A stretch of 64,000 nt of DNA, from contig CM034533.1 in NCBI GenBank assembly GCA_020002185.1, forward strand, positions 37,423,219 to 37,487,218, read 5' to 3'. The notes beneath the pieces are model-generated. The model did no database searches and had not been told where the DNA came from. It was given only the letters and a program-made list of their open reading frames with translations. This document shows positions 11,701 through 21,700 of this stretch, piece by piece. Position 1 is the stretch's first letter, and each line of letters opens with the position of its first letter. Source of the DNA: Paraescarpia echinospica. Taxonomy: Eukaryota > Annelida > Polychaeta > Sabellida > Siboglinidae. The translations under genes were made by a program, and so were the position numbers.

Positions 11701-14700
11701 ACTAATATGTTTTCTAGCAAACTAATATTTTGATGCTCTGTGAGTTCACCACTTTGTTATTGTTCCGTGCTAACTGTAAATTGACTTACAACTAGTTGAA
11801 GAAACAGCATTTTAACTTTGTTGGCCGACCGACAAGTTCACCACCATCACATGATTGGTGTCACATGATTGGTGGACATGGCTGCTTGTTCTCAGCAGAG
11901 TTTAACCTGGCTGTTCCAAATGATCCTATGCAGATGCCCTTGTAGTTAGGATGTCGGTTGGTATGTAATGTCGCTGCTAACCCTGGCACGTTGCTTTCTC
12001 ACATCAGCAGTCCCGCTCCTATGGAAACTTCTCCTCCCGAATGGTGAGTCAGTAGTACTTCAGTCACCGTAGATCAACCACCGCACCTCACACTTTATCT
12101 TTGGCCAACCTTGTTTGTCAGGCGAGACCAGTTTGTAGCACAGGCGGGGGAGGATGTGAGGATGAACAGATGTCGCACACACACACGCACACACACACAC
12201 CACCCACACGCACACACACACACACACACCAAACGCACGCACACACTCAGTCACTCACTCACACACCACACGCACACACACACACACATGCACACACACC
12301 AGACGCACGCGCACGCGCACACACACACACACTCACACACACAACCCTTGACATTTACTTTTAGGACAACACAACATTCACGTCTAGCTCATTGTGGCTT
12401 TGATTGACGTTGATAACAGTTAGAAATCTAATGGTTTATCTTCATGTTGTTGCATGGTGTGGATTGTATGTGTCTAGTTTATAACACTAGTAACAACCTT
12501 CTTGAGTAGTCAGAGTTGTGGTCACTTGCCCACATCAACCTGTGTTTTCTGACTATCATAATTAATCCAGTGGCCTTTATGCATGGCTAATGTCCTGTTG
12601 TCACAAAGTGAATGTAGCACGTCTGCCACATCATATGGACATCCTGCATACAATATGGATTTGTGTAGTTGAACTTGTAAAGATCAAACCTCACTACTTT
12701 TTATGGTACAGACAGATTTCGAGTGAAATTTAACAGACGATATGTAATTGAAGTAGGAATGTTATAGACCGATTAACCGCTGAGAAATATATAGCTGTGT
12801 GCATAACTTGAAGATAAAATTATGGATTTCCGCCAAGCACCAAGTTCACCACTGTAGTATTCCAAGTGTGCACAAATGTTTCTCCTGCATGATTCAAGCA
12901 GGTTGTATGGGAAGTTTCAGGAAAAAGAAAGTAACTGTTTGAAGGATGTTTACCCAGGTTATTGTTTTCATGATTGTTCCAGTGTTGATCACTTGGATAG
13001 TAGTTACGTTGTGTGGCTGCGCAAGGATGCATTGTCATGATTAGGCTCATTGTGTTCACCAGACAATTGATGTGACACCATCATTCTTATATTTAACAAC
13101 ATTGCCAAGACTCTCTGATCAACAGCTTTCCACTGATGTTTAAGTATCACTTTGGAAAATGCTCAACAAGTGTACTGACAGTACAGTCAAACCTTGCTTT
13201 GTGGTCACCTTGGTAATACAGTCACCTCGCTTTGTGGTCACCTTGGTAATACAGCCACCTCGCTTTGTGGTTACCTTGGTAATACAGCCTCCTCGCTTTG
13301 TGGTCACCTTGGTAATACAGCCACCTCGCTTTGTGGTCACCTTGTTAATACAGCCACCTCGCTTTGTGGTCACCTTGGTAATACAGCCACCTCGCTTTGT
13401 GGTCACCTTGGTAATACAGCCACCTCGCTTTGTGGTTACCTTGGTAATACAGCCACCTCGCTTTGTGGTCACCTTGGTAAAACAGCCACCTCGCTTTGTG
13501 GTTACCTTGGTAATACAGCCACCTCGCTTTGTGGTCACCTTGGTAAAACAGTCCCAAATTATTTCCATTACGGTGATGTATAGGAATCTAGGCCAGGTAA
13601 TGTTGTCACCTCACTATTCAGGTCACAGGTTCCACTGTACTCTGATCATTTAACAAATCCATTCATAATCCATTCATGTCAATGACTCGAGCTGGCATTG
13701 TTTTATATCGTGCAGTGTAAAATAATAATAATGTCGACTTTGAATGAAAGATATTTTAACAATCACTAAGTAACTTTATTGAGTAATTATAAGTTTGACG
13801 GCAGTGTAGAAAAATGGTTGTATATTTTATGTGTTGCCCATATAAATAACATCAGTTTTATTAATTGTTGAAAAAAATATTTATATTTATTTAATGAGAC
13901 AGATAAAATGGCTGAATTTACTTTGAAAAAATGTACGAAAAAAGCAACATGTCAAACTAATTACCAGGAATACTCTATCAATCACTGTTTGACCTACCCC
14001 TTCATGTTTGCACGCACGCACATGCTTGTCAGCTACTCGCATTATTGAGTGTGAGAAACGGAACTCTGCTCCAGTTGACGGTAAGTCTAGCTTGGCAGGA
14101 ACGTTTATGTCTGATCCTGTGCATCTGAAATATTTTCCTTGGCAGCAGAAACAGAGCCACAAACATACCCCTTCTAATCCACTTGCGTTTTTAGCATGTG
14201 CAGAAACACCTCATTAAATAACAATAGCAGGTTATTTAACTACAAAACACTGTCAAAACATATTGCTGAAGAGTGCATGCAACCGTGAAGGCTTTTTCAG
14301 AGTTCTTTTATATCAAACAGCATTTTTATGCATTGTCTGCAAATTGACCGTGACAGTAAACCAAATGATCGGGCAAGACTATAGGCTGCATCTGATTATT
14401 TATCTTATTCTTATATGTTTATGGTAGGATCCAGACCGCAAAGGTATCATGTTATACTTTACATGCCTAATGAGTTGACTGAATTCAAAGTTGTGGCCTG
14501 GTGCAGTCAACTGTCATTCAGTTGTGTGCAGTGAATGGGATACCTGAAACGGCATCAATTAGGGAATCTAAAAACATTATACTGAACTTCTTTTATACCT
14601 AAATATTCATGCGCAACCAAAAGGGTACAGCAAAACCAGCGTAAATTTGGGAAACTCACAACTTAATTAAATGGTTGTCGCTTTTTTAAGGTAATTTTCA

Positions 14701-16019
14701 CGTAACGACAGTATAGTGATGTCAACAAATTCATTCTGTGACAACCACACACATCCAATTACAAAGTCGGCAGCATCCATCCGTGTATTGGATAGAACAT
14801 TTTGCATGTGTTTGTAATAAATGTATTGGATAGAGCGTATTGCATGTGTGTGTGGTAAGTAGGATGTCTAACCCAACACAACAGTGCACTGATGATTCCT
14901 GACAGCCGCATGTCTGCATTATAGCTTGACGTCTGTTCCAGCAGTACGGCATTTGTTCAAGCTGTTGAAATATGATGGCATTATTTGATGTGATTTGTAT
15001 TGTTTACACGTCCTTCAGTTTGCATGCATGCACACTATATCTATGTATCACAACTAGTAATGTTCTAACACCTTTGCACATGTTTGATATAGTGAGGTTA
15101 TATGACGCCACTGTGCCAGTTGACTGCCATGCACAATTGTGAGGAGTAGAGGGAACCGGCATGATGCTATTTATCAAGTTGTTTCATGTTTGCTTGTATC
15201 ACTGTTGCTGTCTTACATTTTTTGGCAAGTCTACGTTTTCTTCTTTCATTTCAACTCTAGTTTGTGCCAGTTCTAGGGTACTTTTACTGCTGGTTCAAGC
15301 CCAAGAAAATTGTCACTAACAGTTTTTGTGTGTGATTTACAGTTCCCCATTGGAACAACCACTAAGTTTAAGGGATCATCTCAGAACATTGATATCTGAT
15401 ATCAAACGAAATTACTTTCATCTGGCCTCAAGCCCCACACCATCCTCAGACAAAAGTTTGGAAACATTGATACATGTACAATATATTAACAGTATCGGTC
15501 CGATGTGTAAAATATTGATGTCCAACACCAGATGAAACTGCCTCTGAACCCCCTCCCCAAACGAAAGTAATTTTGTCTGGTATCGGACATTAATGTGCTG
15601 AGATGATCCCTAACAGAAACACATTTCCGTTTTATATTATTCTCTCTTTGTTGTCCGTTGATGACATATTACATATGTCTACTGGTATATATATTTGTTG
15701 ATAGACTACACAAGTGGGGTATCTAAAATCGAGTCCTTGTAGAAATATCAAGTAAGTTTTAGCACTTCCACCCTGTCTATAAAACGAAACGTATTGGACT
15801 GTAACAGGGTTCATTGAGTTGCACTGTTGCATGCATGCGTCACTAGAGGGCGTTGTCTGCTTGCAGACCCGGGTGCAGGGAAGCAAATCGGAGAATGACT
15901 TTGGTGGTGTGCTTGGACAGACAGACGGTGCAACGGCAGCGGTCGCACACGAGGCTACACCTGACGCTGCAACGACCGCGACAGTTCCACTTCTTCCTGA
16001 GGAAAAGGTCCCTCTGTGA
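2704..16019 (+). CDS. TPD52: Tumor protein D52-like (TPD52 family), seven spliced coding exons
   Basis: TPD52-family proteins are small coiled-coil adaptors of vesicle trafficking that form homo- and heteromers. I join exons 2704-2761, 4929-5062, 5938-6086, 8889-8948, 9758-9826, 10405-10465 and 15867-16019. All phases fit and the sum is 684 nt (227 residues plus TGA), close to the usual 180-230. Residues about 48-100 form the charged coiled coil (AEKARQEEEW, VEQEIATLRSVLAAK). Then come the family signatures LKQQLGI, two AYQ(R/K)TN repeats, ASKKLGEVR, TAFKSFEEKVGD and the C-terminal DFGGVLGQ. The first residues (MDSKATGD) are specific to this protein. The start ATG at 2704 was chosen because its exon ends in phase 1 at a good donor and fits exon 2. 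The gene is convergent with RPN2. Exons 2-7 are well supported; exon 1 is inferred from phase and splice signal. Confidence 0.88.
2885..3271. mobile_element. MITE copy B
   Basis: The ends CTAAAAGGCGCATGACCACG and CGTGGTTGTGCACCTTTTAG are inverted repeats. The interior matches copy A (157-558) in inverted orientation. It lies in TPD52 intron 1. Confidence 0.85.
3272..4690. other. TPD52 intron 1, distal part
   Basis: No gene. Several related fragments containing GGCAAA...CAATTTTG and CCATCATTCCACAT motifs (about 3500-3590, 3780-3930, 4440-4570; also 44790-44870) suggest another small, unclassified repeat family. Confidence 0.4.
4692..4922 (+). repeat. Imperfect CACTGA hexamer array
   Basis: Imperfect GACACT/CACTGA units run to within seven bases of the TPD52 exon 2 acceptor. 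Each unit contains CTGAC or CTGAT, which resemble branch-point sites. Confidence 0.9.
4929..5062 (+). CDS. TPD52: TPD52 exon 2
   Basis: Acceptor TGCCAG at 4923-4928, directly after an ACTGAC-repeat tract. It encodes GEDSFYDTITTPEYDNAV and the start of the coiled coil (QEEEWRSELDK). The donor reads AAG|GCAAGT, a GC-AG intron. A GT donor four bases later would throw the coiled coil out of frame into a stop. Confidence 0.8.
5938..6086 (+). CDS. TPD52: TPD52 exon 3, coiled-coil core
   Basis: Acceptor TATTTAG at 5931-5937, donor GATGC|GTAAGT. It encodes the most conserved family block: VEQEIATLRSVLAAK, then LKQQLGIGVIVELKEDVKHS. It starts in phase 0 and ends in phase 2. Confidence 0.93.
6168..7097. 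mobile_element. TIR element (MITE) split by a piggyBac-type insertion
   Basis: Left end GGGGACTGTTTCACTAA, right end TTAGTGAAACAGTCCCC, a perfect 17-bp inverted repeat. Without the inner element it is about 265 bp, matching the intact relative at 17947-18240 in both halves. It lies in TPD52 intron 3. Confidence 0.85.
6235..6894 (+). mobile_element. Non-autonomous piggyBac-type element with TTAA duplications
   Basis: It is flanked by TTAA at 6231-6234 and 6895-6898. The ends read CCATTTCAGTAC and GTACTGAAATGG. An open segment (MADRITSTSNLK ... EESFSDVDD) may be a leftover transposase N-terminus. Total 660 bp. Confidence 0.85.
7098..8888. other. TPD52 intron 3, remainder
   Basis: No gene. It holds a short CACTGAC-type tract near 7215-7265 and a TA-rich microsatellite at about 8464-8516. 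Otherwise unremarkable AT-rich intron. Confidence 0.5.
8889..8948 (+). CDS. TPD52: TPD52 exon 4
   Basis: Sixty bases between CACTCCAG and GC|GTGAGTG. It encodes YQRTNEKLVQLSDNITGSEA, the first of two related YQ(R/K)TN segments (the other is exon 5). This matches the family segment beginning AYKKT. Phase 2 on both sides, so it can be skipped without shifting frame. Confidence 0.88.
9758..9826 (+). CDS. TPD52: TPD52 exon 5
   Basis: Sixty-nine bases between TCTCTTGCAG and AG|GTAAGTG. It encodes YQKTNAAFKSFGLFASKKL and ends GEVR, the family segment around the second helix. Phase 2 on both sides. Confidence 0.9.
10405..10465 (+). CDS. TPD52: TPD52 exon 6
   Basis: Sixty-one bases between TTGTTGTCAG and AAG|GTAATAC. 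It encodes NTTAFKSFEEKVGDAYTTVK, the diagnostic FKSFEE motif of the family. It ends in phase 0. Confidence 0.93.
10712..11030 (+). repeat. Degenerate ~41-44-bp tandem repeat
   Basis: Units like GTGACTTGTCTGGTCATGAC plus a variable GTTACTG segment recur about seven times in TPD52 intron 6. The open minus-strand frame over it is a repeat by-product. Confidence 0.85.
12008..12043 (+). CDS. TPD52: Possible TPD52 alternative micro-exon (NAGNAG acceptor)
   Basis: A 36-base block lies between a pyrimidine-rich acceptor (TTTCTCACATCAGCAG, tandem CAGCAG) and the strong donor ATG|GTGAGT. It is open in phase 0, exactly the phase of the exon 6/exon 7 junction. It would insert QSRSYGNFSSRM, or one residue fewer with the second AG. 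Vertebrate TPD52 paralogues also use small alternative exons in the C-terminal half. Inferred from splice signals only. Confidence 0.45.
12170..12345 (+). repeat. CA/ACGC microsatellite
   Basis: Mainly (CA)n with CG and CT interruptions in TPD52 intron 6. His-Thr open frames here are by-products. Confidence 0.97.
13192..13554 (+). repeat. 33-bp minisatellite, 11 copies
   Basis: Unit CTTTGTGGTCACCTTGGTAA followed by TACAGCCACCTCG. Because 33 is divisible by three, several frames stay open on both strands; no sign that any is translated. It lies in TPD52 intron 6. Confidence 0.95.
13555..15866. other. TPD52 intron 6, distal part
   Basis: No exon or repeat recognised with confidence. A plausible acceptor at 11561 with a short frame ending at a stop was considered and not accepted. 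Confidence 0.4.
15867..16019 (+). CDS. TPD52: TPD52 exon 7 (terminal coding exon)
   Basis: Acceptor GTCTGCTTGCAG; it encodes TRVQGSKSENDFGGVLGQ, then an Ala/Thr-rich tail ending LLPEEKVPL and TGA at 16017-16019. The DFGGVL element and low-complexity tail are typical of the family's C-terminus. Phase 0 start fits exon 6. Confidence 0.9.
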   Translation, partial: TRVQGSKSENDFGGVLGQTDGATAAVAHEATPDAATTATVPLLPEEKVPL

Positions 16020-18732
16020 GACCCACTTGTCCATCATGTCTAAGGAGCCATCTCATCAGTTTGCAGTAAAAAAACAAATTTCAGACTGGTTCAAACCACC
16101 ACCCACCAATATGTGGTGTGCAATCTAAAATTCTTCAATGTGCACTATATTCCATGTGATAGGTAGTACCACTGTAGTGAATCATTTTCCCGCCACACAC
16201 GGCGATGGCCAAACCATGCCACTTTGCAAACTGGTGTAATAATCTCCATTGCTCACACCTTGTGTATGTGGTCGGGTAATTCTGTGGCGCCACATTTCCT
16301 TCCAGACTATGTTAACATCTTGTTGCCATGTAGATGCGAAACCAAAGTGTTAATACACAGTCAATGTGTGTTGGTTTCACTAGAAATAAATGACAGAGAC
16401 GAACAGGGGCAAAGCCAAAGGTGTTAATTGCAACGGAGAGACAGTGATGAGGCCCGTCTGACGAAGCTACACCGAACAGGATCAGTATGTAATGTTAGTA
16501 TTTACAAGTAGCTTTTGATTTTGTAAATGTACATCAGTAAACTTTGATCTTGCTTTATCTGTATATTGAGTATAATCGAGTGTAGAGCACACATTCCAGT
16601 GGATTGCATTATGTGTATTGCAATACAACTCATGGTAACTGGTGCTTTCTTCTGCCTGTAGATTATTGAGGTGATGTGTTATGGTAAAGGTATCTGTATT
16701 ATTTATTGATGATTACATTTTGTGCATGTATGAACATATATATGAAATGCATAGTCTTCAAGACTTACACACCACTGTAAAGGTCACATGTTGTGCATTT
16801 GGCAAGGGTTTCTGCATATTCTCTATGAAAAGCAATGAACAAGATCATACTGGATAAAACTGGTCGTGCATGCTACTTAATGGAGCACATTTCACACAAG
16901 TGTTTGCAATGTTACTCGTGTAACTTTCGACAAAACTATTTACATGTTTGCAAAACACATTTGCAAACAATTAACAACTTGACTACACTTGTAAGTTGCT
17001 ACAGACAAAATGCATTCTACTACGTACACTACCCAGACTTCCTGTAAGAAATGAGAAAACACTAAATGTCATGAAACAGTTTTGTTCTCTACGGGGGCAG
17101 TTCTGTAGTTTCAAGGATTTAATTGTGAATATACATCTGCATTATAACAACTGAATGACTAGACTAGACTAGTAAACAGTTCAGAGATTAGTTATAAAGA
17201 TATTTTCAAATACAATCGGCTCTTGATTGCTTGTAGTGAACATGTTGGATCAGAGCATTTTGTGCACTTTATTAGTTTTATTGATACGACAACAGACCGG
17301 ATAGAAGTCGGAGGATTTATATTTTGATGTCGCTTCCAATTAAAGCAATATCAAAACATTTTAATGATTCACAAGACAAGCTTTTAAGGTGTACTTTGCT
17401 CAACGTTAGTGCAGCAGTCAGCTCCAGATGATAGGAGTCAGTTATATACTCTGCCGCTTTCAGTCGGTTCGATTCAATAGTTGATGTTAACATTGCTTGT
17501 TTGGTCTGTGTCATGCTGATGCCAATAAATAACTTTAAAAATAATTCTATGTTTGTCATAATTGCCATTGGTGGAAGGGAATGTAGGATACAATAGGCAT
17601 TTGTTTCATTAGCTGGTTGTCATTGCTGTTTAAATTCTACAAGATGATTCCCCAGGTTATTTAACAGCTTAGACCAAGTGAAACTAACCATTTTATTCCA
17701 TCTGAATTAAATATTCTAAACAAATTGTTCAAGTAATTGTTTAACTCTCTTCAGGTTCTTGGTCACCCTGTTCAAAGCCCCTTCTGGTCATGTATACCTG
17801 CAGTTTGTTGCAAACACCTAGCAAGCATCAATGTCTCTGAAGGAGATACTGCCGAGTTGTAGACTTGTAGCATTACATATGGAGGTGTCGGTTGATTCAG
17901 GCTGTATCTGATGAGACGAGCAGAGTTAATTGCTGAAGCAGGTGCCGTTTCACTAAGATAATCAGCTCTTGAGACAATCCACCACTAAACAGAATCCATT
18001 GTTAAATCTAAGCTTTTTCAAAATGCAAAAAGCCACCACTATATCATCGACAGTATTTCTGGTACACACCGGCAAGTGTCCATCCCGGTGGAATGTCCAG
18101 GAATTGATAGTTTACAGCACACAAGTTGGTAAATTGCATAGCAACTGTTGCTTTTCACTGTTAAGGAGCTAAATTGATTTTATACAACAAAATCAGTCTT
18201 ATGAGCAGAGCTCATAAGAATGTTAGTGAAACGGTGCCCAGGTCTAAGAGAGAAACTGTTCTGTTTGATGTCAACGAAACACACGAGGAGACAATAACTC
18301 TTATTCAATCGTTTTATTACTAGAGATCCTTACTTTCATTAATACATAGTTTCTAGCAGTTCTCTTCTTTGGTAGAATTTGATACAACTAATTTTTGAAT
18401 ATCACTGCTGCAAGAACGGCCGCTGATGGAATGATTCCAGTGCATAAGTCACACACTCCAGTGAGAGACAACAAGAAAGACAACTTCTGCTTGCATCATA
18501 TACCAACTATTTACATTACAAACCTATCCGCAAAGTGGGCGTCTGGATCACAGTACGTGGTTTATTTATATAGGATAACATGGTGAAATGCCATCTCCGC
18601 AACACTGACTGGTAAAAAACGGTGCACATGTGGAGAGGGGCATGTTAGGACGCCGTCCATGTGCTTTCATACTCTCACTGGTCGGCTTTCACAGTGCAGC
18701 AGATTCTGTACGACCCTGGTTCTCTTCACGGC
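16020..18732. other. Space between convergent TPD52 and RPN2 (3' UTRs, MITE)
   Basis: This should hold both 3' UTRs. An AATAAA on the plus strand at 16385-16390 could end TPD52. On the minus strand AATAAA at 18566-18561 lies about 170 bases past the RPN2 stop. A small TIR element occupies about 17947-18240. From 16265 on the sequence is repeated at 45203. No other gene was recognised. Confidence 0.5.
17947..18240. mobile_element. Intact MITE related to 6168-7097
   Basis: Ends CCGTTTCACTAA and TTAGTGAAACGG. Read on the minus strand it aligns with both halves of the 6.2-7.1 kb element. It keeps a single uninterrupted TTAA at 18161-18164 where that element holds the piggyBac insertion. Repeated near 46890-47180. 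Confidence 0.8.
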
Positions 18733-18739
18733 TCACTTC
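18733..18739 (-). CDS. RPN2: RPN2 exon 19 (last codons)
   Basis: The acceptor CCACCTTGCAG is followed by G AAG TGA. Joined to exon 18 (phase 2) it ends the protein in AAKRK. The 3' UTR then runs toward AATAAA at 18566-18561. Short, so inferred from phase and acceptor quality. Repeated at 47677-47683. Confidence 0.55.
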
Positions 18740-21700
18740 CTGCAAGGTGGCACACAGAAATTGTTTTAAAACATTAGTGTTAATGTAGATTTACAATAAA
18801 TCTATTTGTATTTTGATGTGTGTCTTTGCGAGATCTGTTGCCAGTCGCACTCGTCAACACATCAAGTATTGGATCTTGGTTTAGGAAAACATTTCTGCTT
18901 CATAACAACTGTCTTATAGCAATTGAATAAGGCCATATCAAGGGGTAGGTTAAGATGTATCCACTGAACTTGATACCTGGTGTTATAATGCAGTTTTTTT
19001 ACATTGTTCATGAAACACTCTTTACTATACATATTTTTATCTGCATATAGAATAACTGGGAACGATAAGATATGGTTTCATTTGTTAAAATACAGCTTGA
19101 AGCCCATACATCACACTGAATACTCGTGATGTATTGCACTGTAGTTTCCCATAGATAATATCCAGTTGATGATGTAACCCAATGGAAAGATGCCCACCTC
19201 TTTGCTGCGATACTGCTGAATAGTCGATTGCCAAACAGGAAGGTTGGGACGCCGATGAATCCGAGGTAACGAAGAGTCTCGAACATGTTAAGCTGCAGCC
19301 AGTAAAGGTAGTAGAGGCCAAAGATGGCTGAAAAAACAATTCATACCTGGGTCAAACCCGACTCATATCAACACAAGACACCTAATTCACAGGAACACAT
19401 GTCATACATGGCGGGTCACCATAACACTGGTACACATACCTGGATCACATCAACAATCCAGACTTAAGAGGTACTGACAGCAAGGAATGTTCTTCCCGTT
19501 TAGTCCAGGGACAGCATGGGATCGGGCTGCCACTGGGTGGATTGGAAGCGTTTTTCTCGCATGTCTCCAACAACAGTTGCACCAGACCAGTGAATCTGCT
19601 CAGCCAACGGCCAGTGTTGGAGACATGCACAACTTGGAGAAACACCAGCAAACTCATCCGTTGAACCTGCTGCTGACTGTCACCGGAGAACTTGGTACAA
19701 TGAGACGAAAAATGTTCTTCATATTGTTTCCAAAAACAATGGGGTGTGTTGTGCTATCTGAATGCACTGGTGATTAAGGTTAACACCACTGCTGGACAGG
19801 ACAAACTTGGTAACTAATGTGCTACATGTCTCAAATGTTTGTTCACTACACTGTGGAGTACGTTGACTAAAATGGACAGTTCACAAAATATAATGTCAGA
19901 GCCAGTAGGACACAAATGTACAGTATCAGACTGTAAGTGTAACAACAAGCCAGTAATGTTAAGTTGACTGCAGATGTTATTCTGTGAATGTATTAAAAAT
20001 AAGATAAACTAACAATGTTTCTCAGACTTCAGTAGAAAAATGTGAATTTTCGATAACATTTAACACAATTTAATGGTGTTGCAAATGAAGGCCTTTATTA
20101 CTTGTTTTAGGTAATATCTGCCTTTTAAAGAATAACTGATGAAACATATGGACAGTGATCGGTCAACAACTGAGCATCCATCAACCAATGATATGTCCTG
20201 ACAGAAATCAATGTAAGCACGTTGAAAATGTGCAATTCAATTCTGAATGAAATATGTCTTTGTACATCTTGCAATGGGCTGTATTAATTTAACTCTATGG
20301 GCTGGGGGGACTTCATGGCCTGCAGCCCCTAGGAACATTTCTCACACCTAGGAACCCTTCTAAGGTTTATAGTTACAAGTCACTAACAAAACAATGGAGA
20401 CAATAGAAATCCATTATCTAGCCAACTAGAACCCTCAACTAGGTGATGTGTTCATATTTATGTGAACAAGATCAACAATTTCAGCCCTCATAAGATCACA
20501 GAATGAACTGAGAGCTAGGGATGTTCTTCCCGTTTAGTCCAGGGACAGCATGGGATCGGGCTGCCACTGGGTGGATTGGAAGCGTTGTTCTCGCATGTCT
20601 CCAACAACAGTTGCACCAGACCAGTGAATCTGCTCAGCCAACGGCCAGTGTTGGAGACATGCACAATGGATAAGGACAAAGAAACATGTCACTGCCACCT
20701 GTCACCAGCACACACTGCTCTGTAGTGCCCATATCTGGATTTAGTTTGGCAGATGAGGCAACATTTCATGCTGGCCCACAGAAACAATGGTTGGTTGTAC
20801 TATGCCACTGGAATGTCATTCATGTAAGGCTATGAAACACTGAACCGTCCCCACAACTGTAGTGCCCACCCTACCATATAACCCTGCTTCTACTGATTTA
20901 GGAAAAAGAAAAAATGACACATCAATCGAATCAACATACAATGTCGGTAATACCAACACCAGTAGAGTGACATCAGTTCAGTCAACACATTCGTAGTCAT
21001 TATAGACATTCTAAATAAATCCATGATATCTATCATAGCAGAAACTGGACATGGTAACATCATCAAACCAGCCACTGATCACTGCAGGTCTGGACATGCT
21101 GAACAATTCATTCTGAGAAGTACAATAATTAGTACGTTTGAATGTTTTCAAACTGAAATGATTAAGTCTTCAAAGTGTACCATCAATCGCAAAAATGACT
21201 GAGAACATGATATAGCAGCACTGTAGTGCAACAAAGATATAGTAGTAACAGCAGAGTTGTAATAATTACTGTGTGGGGGGTCGGAACAAAGTTACATAGC
21301 TTAGTACTCATGAAGTAGGTCACCAAACTTGGAGGAGATATCATGCTTATGGAAAGACCCAAGAGGTATGGAAAGCTAGGGATGTTCTTCCCATTTAGTC
21401 CAGGGACAGCATGGGATCGGGCTGTCATTGGGTGGATTGGAAGCGTTGTTCTCGCATGTCTCCCACAACAGTTGCACAAGACCAGTGAATCTGCTCAGCC
21501 AATGGCCAGTGTTGGAGACATGCACAATTCAGTGAAACACCAGCAAACTTAACGTGACCTGTCAGTAGTGACTTACAACAGAAACTAAGCTGCTGACTAA
21601 TAATAGTACAGCTGTGATGTCCGTACAGTAACCACATGTCAATATAAACACAATGTTGCAACAGTAAACAAGTAGAGCAACACTAGTAGTGCATCAATTC

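Noticed and set aside
12060..12407. His/Thr-rich frames in the CA repeat
   Set aside because: Pure microsatellite translation within a TPD52 intron.
13140..13653. Long repetitive frames on both strands of the 33-bp array
   Set aside because: Explained by a repeat unit divisible by three; no start context or domain.
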